The notes beneath the pieces were generated by a model. The model searched no databases. It saw only the letters and a list, made by a program, of their open reading frames with translations, and had not been told where the DNA came from. A stretch of DNA of 38,867 nucleotides from a virus: the IMG/VR virus record IMGVR_UViG_3300035168_000132, positions 1 through 38,867 of that record; one strand, 5' to 3'. A program made the translations under genes and the position numbers. Positions 15,965 to 23,669 of the stretch are shown in pieces. Numbering within the stretch: position 1 is the first letter of the stretch; each line of letters opens with the position of its first letter.

Positions 15965-16870
15965 TTATAAAAAATCTGTGCAAGTAATTGGAATTTGCGT
16001 GATATCATCAGACATCAGTCCAAACGAAGTAATTATTTGGCCCGCCACCGCTGCGAGATTGTTCTTAATTTCAGCGGACCACTTAGAAGCATCTCCATAT
16101 TTTGATTGATACTCTACATAGAGCATCAAGTAATCTTCACATGTTGTAGGGTACGGAGGCAAATTGCAAGAATCTAGTCCCACGCAAACATAGTCACCAA
16201 CAGAAACCGTCTCACCTGTATCTAGAGTAATCGGCGAAAGAGTAAACACTCCTGTTGTCGAATTAACAGAGGTAAAAACAATTCGTTTTGCAACCTGCGC
16301 CCCAAATTTATCAACAACAGAAATATAATTATCTCGGCTTATGTAAGTAGGATCAAAGCTTGCTTCCGTTGAATCTATTGTAAGAGCCGAAAGGACTTGT
16401 CCAGCCATAGTTCTTGCTGTGATCTTTCCAGAGCGTTTTTCAAGACGCGAAGGCTGCTTGATGTAATTTATTCTCACATATCCACTAGTTTGCGGTGGAT
16501 TTAAGAGAAAACCGTCGTTTCTAGGGATATAACTAAAAGCAGTGCCAGAAGTAACATTAAAGCGATCCTTAATAATCCCTTTAGATAAGGGAAAATAATC
16601 TCTTCCATTTGTTGACCATTCCATTGTGTCCACATTAAAAAGAAAAATGTCATTAGGCCATGAGTAAAGGCTTTGCCCTGAAACAACCGTGACTATTTTC
16701 TCTTTAACAAAGAACTTCGATTTTGCATTAATTATTTCTCTAGCTAAAGAGTTCGCAGCGTTATTGAAATATTCGACGAATACTTTTTGACTGCGCCCCG
16801 AATCGGAATCATAGCGGTTGTTTCCGGTTATTTCGCGACAATTATCAATCAAAGTTTCTAAACGTCTCAT
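15965..16870 (-). CDS. Head-to-tail adaptor / tail tubular protein candidate (301 aa)
   Basis: The start (MRRLETLIDNCREITGNNRY) and the long helical segments around 35-50 and 245-280, with a beta-rich middle, fit the T7 gp11/P22 gp4 class of adaptors below the portal. TTCEDYLMLYVEYQSKYGDA near the C-terminus is typical of the helix bundle that contacts the portal. Position immediately before the nozzle gene supports this. AGAGGA precedes ATG. Confidence 0.68.
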   Translation of the reverse strand: MRRLETLIDNCREITGNNRYDSDSGRSQKVFVEYFNNAANSLAREIINAKSKFFVKEKIVTVVSGQSLYSWPNDIFLFNVDTMEWSTNGRDYFPLSKGIIKDRFNVTSGTAFSYIPRNDGFLLNPPQTSGYVRINYIKQPSRLEKRSGKITARTMAGQVLSALTIDSTEASFDPTYISRDNYISVVDKFGAQVAKRIVFTSVNSTTGVFTLSPITLDTGETVSVGDYVCVGLDSCNLPPYPTTCEDYLMLYVEYQSKYGDASKWSAEIKNNLAAVAGQIITSFGLMSDDITQIPITCTDFL

Positions 16871-16882
16871 TTCAAATCCTCT

Positions 16883-17122
16883 TTAGTATTGTTTTCGTTT
16901 CATCGAAGCAATAATCATATTTTTTTTCTGTTTGCGTTCTTCCAGATCATCTTCTTCACCACCTGAGTTAGAATTTCCAAAGGAAGAATCTGAACTGTCT
17001 TCAGTTGGCATATAATCAGTTTCGACTTCTTCGCTTTCTTCATCTTCTGCTGAGTTCATTCGTCTCTGCGCTTGTTCCATCATAGCCATTGCTTTTTTCA
17101 TCATATCAATTGCTTGCTTCAT
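16883..17122 (-). CDS. Acidic small virion-operon protein (79 aa)
   Basis: The protein has a Met/Lys/Gln helix at the N-terminus, a long Asp/Glu/Ser-rich centre and a basic C-terminus. No family is recognised. It lies between two head-tail genes, so it may be an assembly chaperone or minor virion component. Confidence 0.6.
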   Translation of the reverse strand: MKQAIDMMKKAMAMMEQAQRRMNSAEDEESEEVETDYMPTEDSSDSSFGNSNSGGEEDDLEERKQKKNMIIASMKRKQY

Positions 17123-17128
17123 TTTTAC

Positions 17129-17503
17129 CTACCTTAAAGCGCCACGATAAGCGGCAAGTTGTTGAGTGAGGGCATCACCCATGTTTTTTGTGTATTCATT
17201 TTCAATTTGAACGGATTGCTGTCTTTTTTGGCGCTCTGTCGCGGCTTTTTGCGCAAGATAGTTTGTAAGGAGAGATCCACCAACGCTTACTGCTGCGCCA
17301 GCAGGGCCGCCAGCTAAGAATCCAGCGCCACCAGTTACGGCCGCATTCTCAGGAGTAAATCTGGTTGCTATTTCTTTATTCATTGCCTCGCTACCCAAAG
17401 AACCTTGGCCTTGAGGTTTATTAATATCAAATGGATCTTGAGAGTCTCCGTAAAGATAGTCTCTATTTGTATCAATTCCAAAACTAGAGTTCATGTATCC
17501 CAT
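17129..17503 (-). CDS. Virion-associated protein with Gly/Ala hydrophobic segment (124 aa)
   Basis: A polar N-terminal half is followed by a hydrophobic Gly/Ala stretch at about 57-86 (GGAGFLAGGPAGAAVSVGGS) and a Gln-rich amphipathic helix. The make-up resembles small ejection or pre-neck proteins. It overlaps the preceding gene by one base. Confidence 0.55.
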   Translation of the reverse strand: MGYMNSSFGIDTNRDYLYGDSQDPFDINKPQGQGSLGSEAMNKEIATRFTPENAAVTGGAGFLAGGPAGAAVSVGGSLLTNYLAQKAATERQKRQQSVQIENEYTKNMGDALTQQLAAYRGALR

Positions 17504-17820
17504 TAGACCAACTCCTTACCTTGAATGTACATTACATAGGTCACGGTTCCGCTTGCAAGTCCCCACAATAAACGAACTTGGCTTGCCACGACTCCTGTAC
17601 AAGTTGTCATCAAAGTTGTAGCTGTGGTGAAAGCTCCTGTAGCTGAAGCAATATCAACCCAGTGAGTTCCATCATTAGATTTCTGAATTTTATAAGTTCC
17701 GCTTGTCGCTGTTCCGGTAGTCGTAACCTGGAATTCAACAGCAGTGAGATTTGCCATGTCGAAAGTTACGGCTTCACTATCTACCACAGTGCCAGTTATT
17801 TTTTGTTTTTGCGTAATCAT
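17503..17820 (-). CDS. Beta-rich small structural protein (105 aa)
   Basis: This Thr/Val/Ala-rich protein with alternating strands and SNDGTHWVDIAS in the middle resembles discoidin- or decoration-like virion proteins. ATG at 17820 is preferred (AGAGGTG before it, ATGA overlap with the lipoprotein gene); GTG at 17826 is too close to the ribosome site. Confidence 0.55.
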   Translation of the reverse strand: MITQKQKITGTVVDSEAVTFDMANLTAVEFQVTTTGTATSGTYKIQKSNDGTHWVDIASATGAFTTATTLMTTCTGVVASQVRLLWGLASGTVTYVMYIQGKELV

Positions 17821-18122
17821 TCGCACCTCTTTTTTGCCAAGCGTTCAAGCTCGGCAACATACAACTCAGATCGATTGTAAGATTCAAGATCTGTAATAAA
17901 AAGAATTCTCTCCCTGCCTTGAGCAACAGAAAGATTCGTTTCAACATGATTTTTTGAATTCACAAGATGAAAGTATTTTACAAACATCACACCATTGGCA
18001 TCAGTGCCATAAATGGGAGCGCCTTGCTCTATTTCTGGAGCATCCGGCAGGCTGCTGCTTCCGCAACTAGCGAGTGCGCTTAAAGAAATTATCAATAGCG
18101 TCTTCTTGAGCTTTTTCATCAT
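17817..18122 (-). CDS. Lipoprotein, candidate outer-membrane spanin (101 aa)
   Basis: A basic start (KKLKK), hydrophobic stretch and lipobox LSALASC put the lipidated Cys near residue 20. The mature part is 80 residues, longer and less Pro-rich than typical Rz1. It overlaps the previous gene, which encodes an N-terminal membrane anchor plus charged helix, by 56 bp in another frame, the layout of Rz/Rz1 pairs. A plain structural or moron lipoprotein is the alternative. Confidence 0.5.
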   Translation of the reverse strand: MMKKLKKTLLIISLSALASCGSSSLPDAPEIEQGAPIYGTDANGVMFVKYFHLVNSKNHVETNLSVAQGRERILFITDLESYNRSELYVAELERLAKKRCE

Positions 18123-18300
18123 CTCCGGCTCCTTTCAAATCTTTTTGTAAATCTTTTTTAGACTGCTCTAACTCGGCTGATTTCTTTTTCTGAACATCTT
18201 CCTTATCTTTGCGCTCCTTCCACCAGGCCATTAATTGCTTAATACCTAAATTGAGAATCCATTCGATAACTGGAACCAGTAAGTTTATCAGCCAAGTCAT
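18067..18300 (-). CDS. Membrane-anchored coiled-coil protein, candidate inner-membrane spanin (77 aa)
   Basis: An N-terminal hydrophobic helix (about 3-26) is followed by a strongly charged Lys/Glu/Asp helix to the end. That topology and the 56-bp overlap with a lipoprotein gene are what i-spanins show. Disruption of the outer membrane at lysis would be its role. It could instead be a holin-like or tail-region protein. AAGGAG precedes ATG at 18300. Confidence 0.5.
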   Translation of the reverse strand: MTWLINLLVPVIEWILNLGIKQLMAWWKERKDKEDVQKKKSAELEQSKKDLQKDLKGAGDDEKAQEDAIDNFFKRTR

Positions 18301-18309
18301 GAGTGCTCC

Positions 18310-18510
18310 TTATTTGGACATTAATTTTTCAAGCCACGCAATTGCAGTGTCATCAATTGGAGTCGCTGTTTTTTCAGCAAGTTTTTTAGCTTCAGCAACC
18401 AAATCAATGCGAACTGAAACGCCGATTTCCAATAGTCCTTTATCAGTGATGTCTACTGAGTAACCACCAAATCCACCAAACGAACCTTCAGCTTCTTTAC
18501 CTTCTAACAT
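18310..18510 (-). CDS. Unknown small protein in virion operon (66 aa)
   Basis: The N-terminus is Gly-rich (GGFGGYSVDITDKGLLEIG), followed by one amphipathic helix. No family is recognised. GAGG precedes the ATG. The neighbouring genes encode small membrane proteins, so a lysis-related or virion role is possible. Confidence 0.55.
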   Translation of the reverse strand: MLEGKEAEGSFGGFGGYSVDITDKGLLEIGVSVRIDLVAEAKKLAEKTATPIDDTAIAWLEKLMSK

Positions 18511-18537
18511 TTAATACCTCGCAGATTATCTCTAGCT

Positions 18538-18771
18538 TTATTGCTGAGATTTAATGTTTAATTTAACTTTGATCGTGGCTAGATCCTCGATAGTTTTCTT
18601 TTGCATCTCGACTAAATCCTTGGCCAAAATTTTCTGTTCTGACTTTATTTCTGTAATTGAAACCGCATTCGCTTTTGTGTCGTACCAAACCGCTGTCAGC
18701 CAGGCCGCACCTCCCAAAAGCGTCATTACTAAAGAGATCGGAATGAGAGTATTCTCTGTAATTTGTTTCAT
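18538..18771 (-). CDS. Small membrane protein, holin-like candidate (77 aa)
   Basis: One transmembrane helix at about 8-30 (LIPISLVMTLLGGAAWLTAVWY) is followed by a coiled-coil tail of about 45 residues. Many phages have a protein of this build near tail fibre and lysis genes; some act as holins, others remain unassigned. GGAG lies upstream. Confidence 0.55.
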   Translation of the reverse strand: MKQITENTLIPISLVMTLLGGAAWLTAVWYDTKANAVSITEIKSEQKILAKDLVEMQKKTIEDLATIKVKLNIKSQQ

Positions 18772-18774
18772 TTT

Positions 18775-18864
18775 CTAAACTCCTGTACTCAAAATTACTG
18801 CTAGTAAAATAACAGCAAGGATGCCACCGATAAAAAGTGCTTGGTTAAAGGGCTCTTGTTTCAT
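18775..18864 (-). CDS. Tiny membrane protein (29 aa)
   Basis: The peptide is almost entirely one hydrophobic helix (ALFIGGILAVILLAVIL) after six polar residues. AAGGAAATGTG precedes the ATG at 18864, and it sits 3 bp before the next membrane-protein gene. It may act with that gene as a pinholin, antiholin or accessory peptide. Confidence 0.55.
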   Translation of the reverse strand: MKQEPFNQALFIGGILAVILLAVILSTGV

Positions 18865-18873
18865 CACATTTCC

Positions 18874-20061
18874 TTATTGATAATACTCAGTGACTTCGAT
18901 GTAACCAGCTGCACCCGTGCCGCCTACAAAACCAGAAGTCCCAGCAGTCCCGGCGGTTCCATTGGCCCCGACAACATATTGATACGTAGCACTCGGACTA
19001 GTAATGAGAGCATCAGCGAAGCCGCCAGCGCCGCCACCTGGACCATTAAATCCAGCAACAGGAGCACCACCACCTGCGCCACCTGAGCCAGTATTAGCAG
19101 AGGCATTTTGCCCAGCGGTAGCAGCCGCTCCACCGCCACCTGCGCCGCCAAATGGAGAAGGTGCGCCGCCGCCGCCAGCCTGTCTTTGAGAAGTAGCTCC
19201 TCCAGAGAAGCCTTGCCCCTTACCTCCGGTCAATGACGTGCCCACTGCAGTACCTAAAGAGGCTGATCCACCAGTACCACCAATGCCTGAACTTGCTGCA
19301 CTTATACCTCCAAGGCCTCCATTAGCGATTATCAGCGCAGCTCCGAACCTAGAGGCTGCACCGTCACCCCCGTTACCGCCGTCATTTGTAGCATCGGCAG
19401 AACCTGCGCCACCTCCGCCACCGCCTACCATTCTTACGCGAATGTAAACTGGATTTCTCGGGCTTGTTGGAAGTGTGTAAGTAGCCGTCGCCGTTGCCGC
19501 TGAAAAAGTTAAAGTTGCATCACCCGTGCCCGTCGCCTTTGTGAGAGTGCCAGAAGCCTCTGGTGCACCCGTTGCAGTTGTATAGAGAGTTGTTGCTGCC
19601 GCTATAGTCGAAAGAACAGTAAAGGTTTGACCATTATTCGTATAAGTCGCGCCAACCGTTGCGTTTCCTGCCGTTATTGTAAAATTATAACCAGTTGTTG
19701 TACCCGTTGAGGTAAATTTTTGAATCGTAGGAGCAACAAAACTTGTCCACGCTGGAGCGCCAGCACCAATTGAAGCCAAATACTGATTGGCAGTTCCAGC
19801 GCCTGAGTTCATTAGCTTTGTGCCATCAGTATAAACGACGCCACCATTGGTTACAGCCAAGGAACCGTTATTAGTTCCACCGCCTGCTATTGCATTAACG
19901 CCAAGAGAAACCGTTGTTCCAGTATGCGTTCCGGTAAAATTAGGGAACTGATATTTGTATGTCGTAAGATCGGTTGAATCTCCTGAAACTTTTGATGTAG
20001 TCGGAGGAAGTCCAGCCAAAGCTTGAAAAGAAATTAAGAGAGAAAGTAAAATTATGCGCAT
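18874..20061 (-). CDS. Signal-peptide-bearing Gly-rich tail-fibre-like adhesin (395 aa)
   Basis: The ATG at 20061 follows AAGGAG, and the first 17 residues are a clear Sec signal peptide (MRIILLSLLISFQALAG), unusual for a virion protein. Residues about 120-188 match a domain also inserted in the nozzle protein. From about 210 the sequence is RVRMVGGGGGGAG and then a Gly/Ala-rich region to the end, closing with AAGYIEVTEYYQ. This is the polyglycine-type receptor-binding tip seen in some phage fibres and adhesins. It may be a fibre displayed on the host cell rather than on the virion. It lies 10 bp after the head-fibre gene. Confidence 0.65.
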   Translation of the reverse strand: MRIILLSLLISFQALAGLPPTTSKVSGDSTDLTTYKYQFPNFTGTHTGTTVSLGVNAIAGGGTNNGSLAVTNGGVVYTDGTKLMNSGAGTANQYLASIGAGAPAWTSFVAPTIQKFTSTGTTTGYNFTITAGNATVGATYTNNGQTFTVLSTIAAATTLYTTATGAPEASGTLTKATGTGDATLTFSAATATATYTLPTSPRNPVYIRVRMVGGGGGGAGSADATNDGGNGGDGAASRFGAALIIANGGLGGISAASSGIGGTGGSASLGTAVGTSLTGGKGQGFSGGATSQRQAGGGGAPSPFGGAGGGGAAATAGQNASANTGSGGAGGGAPVAGFNGPGGGAGGFADALITSPSATYQYVVGANGTAGTAGTSGFVGGTGAAGYIEVTEYYQ

Positions 20062-20071
20062 AAAATTCTCC

Positions 20072-21157
20072 TTATGTAGAAAGAATCCATTGAATAGCGT
20101 ATTTATTAGTCCCTGATACAGTTGCGCAGATTGAAACCGTCGCTGCGCATGGGATGAAGCCAGTATCTTGAGATTGCGCGAGCTGAATTCCATTTACCGT
20201 CGAAGCCGCTGCACCGATTCTATATCGAATTGGATCTGTATTCGCGGGATCTGCTTGCAAAATAAACCCAACGGCATTTGCGGGAGCTGCTTCGCTCGAA
20301 GCGGTAGTCGCTGTCAAAGAGGTTTGTCCACCACCTGAACCGTTAGCATTGACCGGAGCTTTCGTTGGAACTGCATTTGTGATTGTACCGAGAGTAGTTA
20401 CCGCTGTGACGGTTGAAACTGTAGTTACTGTCGCAAGCGTTTGAGCAGCGGAAAGATTCACGGTCCCAATGACCTTTGTTGTCTCTGCCGATAACGTCGC
20501 CGCCACCGGAACCGATGCTTGATCGGATGCCAAAACAACCGGAAAAGAAGCGGTCATTGCCTTTTGTCCAATTGAAGCCGGAAGCAAAGCGATTAAAGAA
20601 GTAATTCTTTGAGCAATACGTTGTAATCGGCCATTCAAACCGCTTGAGGCTGTATCGCTCGCCGGAGCTGTCTCATTGACTGCGCCAACCAGAACCGCTT
20701 CAGCATCTTGCTTGGCCGATGTCGCAAGGCCTGCCGTATCTATAGTCGCAACCTGCGAACCGTTTTCATCAGTCCTTTGAGTGACTGATCTTAAAATATA
20801 AAAAGTATCTCCAGAAGCTGGAGGAGTACTAAGTCTAGAAGCTAAAATAAATCCATTGGTTGAGACTGAAACGATAGGGACTTCAACGAAGGCTGCATTC
20901 CCAGTTTCAGCTCGGAAAATATCCCCGACTTTAGCAACCGTTGATGTGTCCACTACTACAGTAGGGCCAGATAGAGCATTTCCAGTTGATGCGCCACAAG
21001 TGCGCGGAACTGTCGCACTGTTTACGCGAAATGCGAATCGAGGAGCGTCCAAAGCATTTCTGTATTCATCCGTTGGAACTACTGTTGCATAATTATGCGT
21101 GATTCCAGAAGCAGATTGAATAAGCTTTTGATTTGATGGATATCCCTTAACTGACAT
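20072..21157 (-). CDS. Head fibre / structural protein candidate (361 aa)
   Basis: The protein is Thr/Ala/Val-rich with a beta-rich N-terminal 130 residues, then a helical SSGLNGRLQRIAQRITSLIA stretch that commonly precedes fibre shafts, and a C-terminal beta domain (about 270-361). Its place in the operon right after capsid-decoration genes suggests a head fibre or tail-side structural protein. SD GCCGGAGG lies upstream. Confidence 0.6.
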   Translation of the reverse strand: MSVKGYPSNQKLIQSASGITHNYATVVPTDEYRNALDAPRFAFRVNSATVPRTCGASTGNALSGPTVVVDTSTVAKVGDIFRAETGNAAFVEVPIVSVSTNGFILASRLSTPPASGDTFYILRSVTQRTDENGSQVATIDTAGLATSAKQDAEAVLVGAVNETAPASDTASSGLNGRLQRIAQRITSLIALLPASIGQKAMTASFPVVLASDQASVPVAATLSAETTKVIGTVNLSAAQTLATVTTVSTVTAVTTLGTITNAVPTKAPVNANGSGGGQTSLTATTASSEAAPANAVGFILQADPANTDPIRYRIGAAASTVNGIQLAQSQDTGFIPCAATVSICATVSGTNKYAIQWILST

Positions 21158-21240
21158 ATTTCCTCCGGCTGCATTAAAGCGCCATCTCAGTGAAAAAGAA
21201 GCAAGTGCCCCAGGAGAAGCACAAGCCCCTTAAATTTTAT

Positions 21241-21978
21241 TTAACCTCTAATTGCATCCTTGGCGTCGCTGCCAACGACTAATACATGGAAGCTTCCATC
21301 AATAGTCGCGCCACCAGAAAGATTGCTCACTTCAACCACTAGCGTGCTAACAGTACCCGAAGAAATGCGCGGAACACGGTTATCAGTCACAGTTGTGATT
21401 CCATACTCAGGTATTCTGAGGAATGGCCTTTCAAAAGTGATTGTGTAAACCCCAGTCGCAGTTTGAGTAAGTGTTCCATCGTACCCTCCTGTCGTCATCA
21501 CAGCCGCAAGGCCTTCAGTTCCGACAGAATTCGTGATTGAGCCAACACCTGTTCCATCTGAGTTTTTCAAAACAGCATTGGAGCAATCTCCGACGATGTC
21601 TTGAGTACAAATGCACGTTGCTGAAGCAAGAGTAAAAGTCACATCAGGCAAAACGCCATTCACTGCGGTTCTAAACGCTGTTGCGACGGCTGCCGCCAAG
21701 TCACCAGTTGCGACAGAAATAGCAACTTTATAAGTTGCTGCTGTATAGAGCGGCGATGTTGGAGCCGTTCCTGCTGCATCAATATCAATGTAGGCCGCAA
21801 TCGACTGTCCTGCCTCGTTGTAAAGAACAACAAAGTCACCTTGTGTTGCTCCTGCCACCGCTGGGAAAGTCAGAGTTTCAACCTGCGCATGGCCTGTTGT
21901 TACCCCAAAGGTCATCAAGCGCGGTTTGAACTGTGGCGACTTAATAGGGAATTTTCTAACAGAATATCCTGCTGTCAT
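21241..21978 (-). CDS. Capsid decoration-type protein, long paralogue (245 aa)
   Basis: The N-terminal ~130 residues are a separate beta-rich domain (VAGATQGDFVVLYNEAGQSIAAYIDID). The C-terminal ~95 residues repeat the fold of the next gene: GVYTITFERPF...IPE...VTDNR...FHVLVVGSDAKD. This 'FHVL-VGSD' domain is widespread near phage capsid genes and is thought to sit on the head. It follows the short paralogue by 8 bp. Confidence 0.6.
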   Translation of the reverse strand: MTAGYSVRKFPIKSPQFKPRLMTFGVTTGHAQVETLTFPAVAGATQGDFVVLYNEAGQSIAAYIDIDAAGTAPTSPLYTAATYKVAISVATGDLAAAVATAFRTAVNGVLPDVTFTLASATCICTQDIVGDCSNAVLKNSDGTGVGSITNSVGTEGLAAVMTTGGYDGTLTQTATGVYTITFERPFLRIPEYGITTVTDNRVPRISSGTVSTLVVEVSNLSGGATIDGSFHVLVVGSDAKDAIRG

Positions 21979-21986
21979 AATTCCCC

Positions 21987-22319
21987 CTATTGTGCGTCGG
22001 CAGTATCACTACCAATGATGATGACGTGAAAATCTGCATCAGTTGCAGCGCCTGAAAGATTCTCTGTTAGAATCTGACAAGATCCGACAGCCGAAGCGCC
22101 GATTTTACAGTAAATATTATCCGTGATTGCGGTAGCTACGATTTCAGGAGCACGCAAAAACGGTAGATTGTAAGTCAAAGTATAATCACCCGTACCGTTG
22201 TCAGTCAGAGTCATGTTGTTAGAACATGTCCCTGATAGAGCCGCCGTACCTGTGCCATCAACTTTGACAGACATCAGTCGCATCTCCCTCTGAGGGCACA
22301 GGACTTGTTTGCTAGACAT
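21987..22319 (-). CDS. Capsid decoration-type protein, short paralogue (110 aa)
   Basis: This is a single domain with DYTLTYNLPFLRAPE and FHVIIIGSDTADAQ, parallel to the C-terminus of the 245-aa gene downstream. Two or three Cys residues could be structural. It is translated behind TTGGAGG just after the capsid-gene terminator, so it may be made at a lower level than the capsid protein. Confidence 0.6.
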   Translation of the reverse strand: MSSKQVLCPQREMRLMSVKVDGTGTAALSGTCSNNMTLTDNGTGDYTLTYNLPFLRAPEIVATAITDNIYCKIGASAVGSCQILTENLSGAATDADFHVIIIGSDTADAQ

Positions 22320-22332
22320 TTAAGCCTCCAAT

Positions 22333-22376
22333 AAAAAGGCCACGCAGGGGGAAAAAGACAAAAACCCCGCGCAGCC
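22333..22376 (-). terminator. Rho-independent terminator after the major capsid gene
   Basis: Read leftward, a GC-rich stem (GGCTGCGCGGGG with CCCCTGCGTGGCC, some mismatch) closes a T-rich loop and is followed by TTTTT. It lies between the capsid gene stop (22390) and the decoration gene start (22319). Partial termination here would keep capsid protein in excess over downstream products. Confidence 0.75.
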
Positions 22377-22389
22377 TCAATGTTTTTAA

Positions 22390-23607
22390 TTATGTTGCAA
22401 GACCTGTAACGACACCTTGGAAGCTAGGGATGATGTAGTTCTGGTAGTAACCACCGTAGCGAGCTGCATAAGCATCACCTGAGGTTCTCAAGAACACTGT
22501 TCCATCATCATCAAACCAACCGAAGTCTGGTCTATGGTAAGAAGTGATGTAGTCATCATTCACGCCATAAACGCGATCTTCTGCGCACATGCGATCTGGG
22601 ATGATAGCGATCTCACCAGCGTCAGACATATAAGACAATGCCTTCCATCCAACGATACCTTTCAACTCAGGAGCACGCGCTTCGATTTGGTAAACTTTCT
22701 TGTCTTCAAGGAAGTTAGAAATCTTGCGATACTGAGTGTAAGAGGTAACAAGCTTCTTAGGAGCCTTACCGCATTTCTTTTGGATTGTGATTACAAGCTC
22801 ATTCATGATGTCTTCAGAGATACCAGCGCTTGCCGCTGCGATCTGAGTCGCCATCCAACGACGAGCCACATCAACTCCGTAAAGAGTGGAAGTAGTAGCA
22901 TCGCACACGCCTTTTAAGCCCATAGGATCATTGTCCTTAGAGTTCTGCATGTAGATGATTTTTGAAGTACCAGCGCCACCAGTTCCGAAGTCAGTTGTTC
23001 CTGAAATCTTCTCGAAAGTGACTTTGCGAAGAGTGTTATCAACCGCGATGACTTCTAGAACGTCTGCTGCTGTGCCCACGTTTACATAGTCATTTTCTTC
23101 CCAATAACCTTCTACCCAAGAAGCTGCAGTGAAAAGAGCATAAGCTGTGTCACCCACTCCAAAAGTTGTTCCGGTCACATCAACGAAATCGGCTGCTGTA
23201 GTAGTACCTAAAGCACCAGTTCCGTCACTGAAAAGAATACGAGAAGCATTTCGATTGTAGGCTTCAACGGTTTTCTCAGAAACCCATTTCATGCCATTTA
23301 CAAAAGAACCTTCATCATTAGAAGAAGCTTTTAAAGACTCACGATCAATTTCAGTAGTCGCGTAAACTTTTTTCGCTGTCAGTGTTGCTTTCACTGCTGA
23401 CGCAGGGTTTGCGGTTGGAAGAGATCCTGAACCGACACCACCTGAGAAGAAAGTCGGTACTGCTACCTTCATTTCGTCGCCGGTAAAATCGTACTGTTTT
23501 TTGATAGTACCAAGCATTGGGTTATAGGAATTGTAAGCGTTTTCGGACATCTTGCCGAATTTTGTTTTAAACAGCGCAGACGACGCCGTCAGACTCATTT
23601 GAGCCAT
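22390..23607 (-). CDS. Major capsid protein (405 aa)
   Basis: The protein has HK97-fold character: an N-terminal helix, then the KVAVPTFFSGGVGSGSLP segment (E-loop region), AKKVYATTEIDRESLKAS (spine helix area) and a C-terminal VYGVNDDYITSYHRPDFGWFDDDG segment, as in coat proteins of P22-like and related podoviruses. It follows the scaffold gene, has a strong CCGGAGG site within a hairpin leader, and is followed by a terminator, all consistent with the most abundant virion protein. Confidence 0.85.
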   Translation of the reverse strand: MAQMSLTASSALFKTKFGKMSENAYNSYNPMLGTIKKQYDFTGDEMKVAVPTFFSGGVGSGSLPTANPASAVKATLTAKKVYATTEIDRESLKASSNDEGSFVNGMKWVSEKTVEAYNRNASRILFSDGTGALGTTTAADFVDVTGTTFGVGDTAYALFTAASWVEGYWEENDYVNVGTAADVLEVIAVDNTLRKVTFEKISGTTDFGTGGAGTSKIIYMQNSKDNDPMGLKGVCDATTSTLYGVDVARRWMATQIAAASAGISEDIMNELVITIQKKCGKAPKKLVTSYTQYRKISNFLEDKKVYQIEARAPELKGIVGWKALSYMSDAGEIAIIPDRMCAEDRVYGVNDDYITSYHRPDFGWFDDDGTVFLRTSGDAYAARYGGYYQNYIIPSFQGVVTGLAT

Positions 23608-23611
23608 GGTG

Positions 23612-23643
23612 AAACCTCCGGCCCCAGTTACGGAGCAAAGAAA
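23612..23643 (-). promoter_or_regulatory. Late-gene leader motif, copy 1 (capsid gene)
   Basis: Read leftward, TTTCTTTGCTCCGTAACTG is followed by GGGCCGGAGGTTT. CTCCG can pair with CGGAG, covering the ribosome site with a 10-base loop. It shares 24 or more of 32 bases with the leader at 12293-12324. Confidence 0.5.
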
Positions 23644-23669
23644 TTGTTAATATTTAATTTTTAAAGAAC

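Noticed and set aside
19004-19447. Rightward Pro-rich frames opposite the Gly-rich fibre
   Set aside because: Pro-rich reading is the complement of Gly codons; no ribosome site.
21158-21240. Terminator between the decoration and head-fibre genes
   Set aside because: GTGC/GCAC pairing is weak and the T-run is interrupted, so I do not call it.
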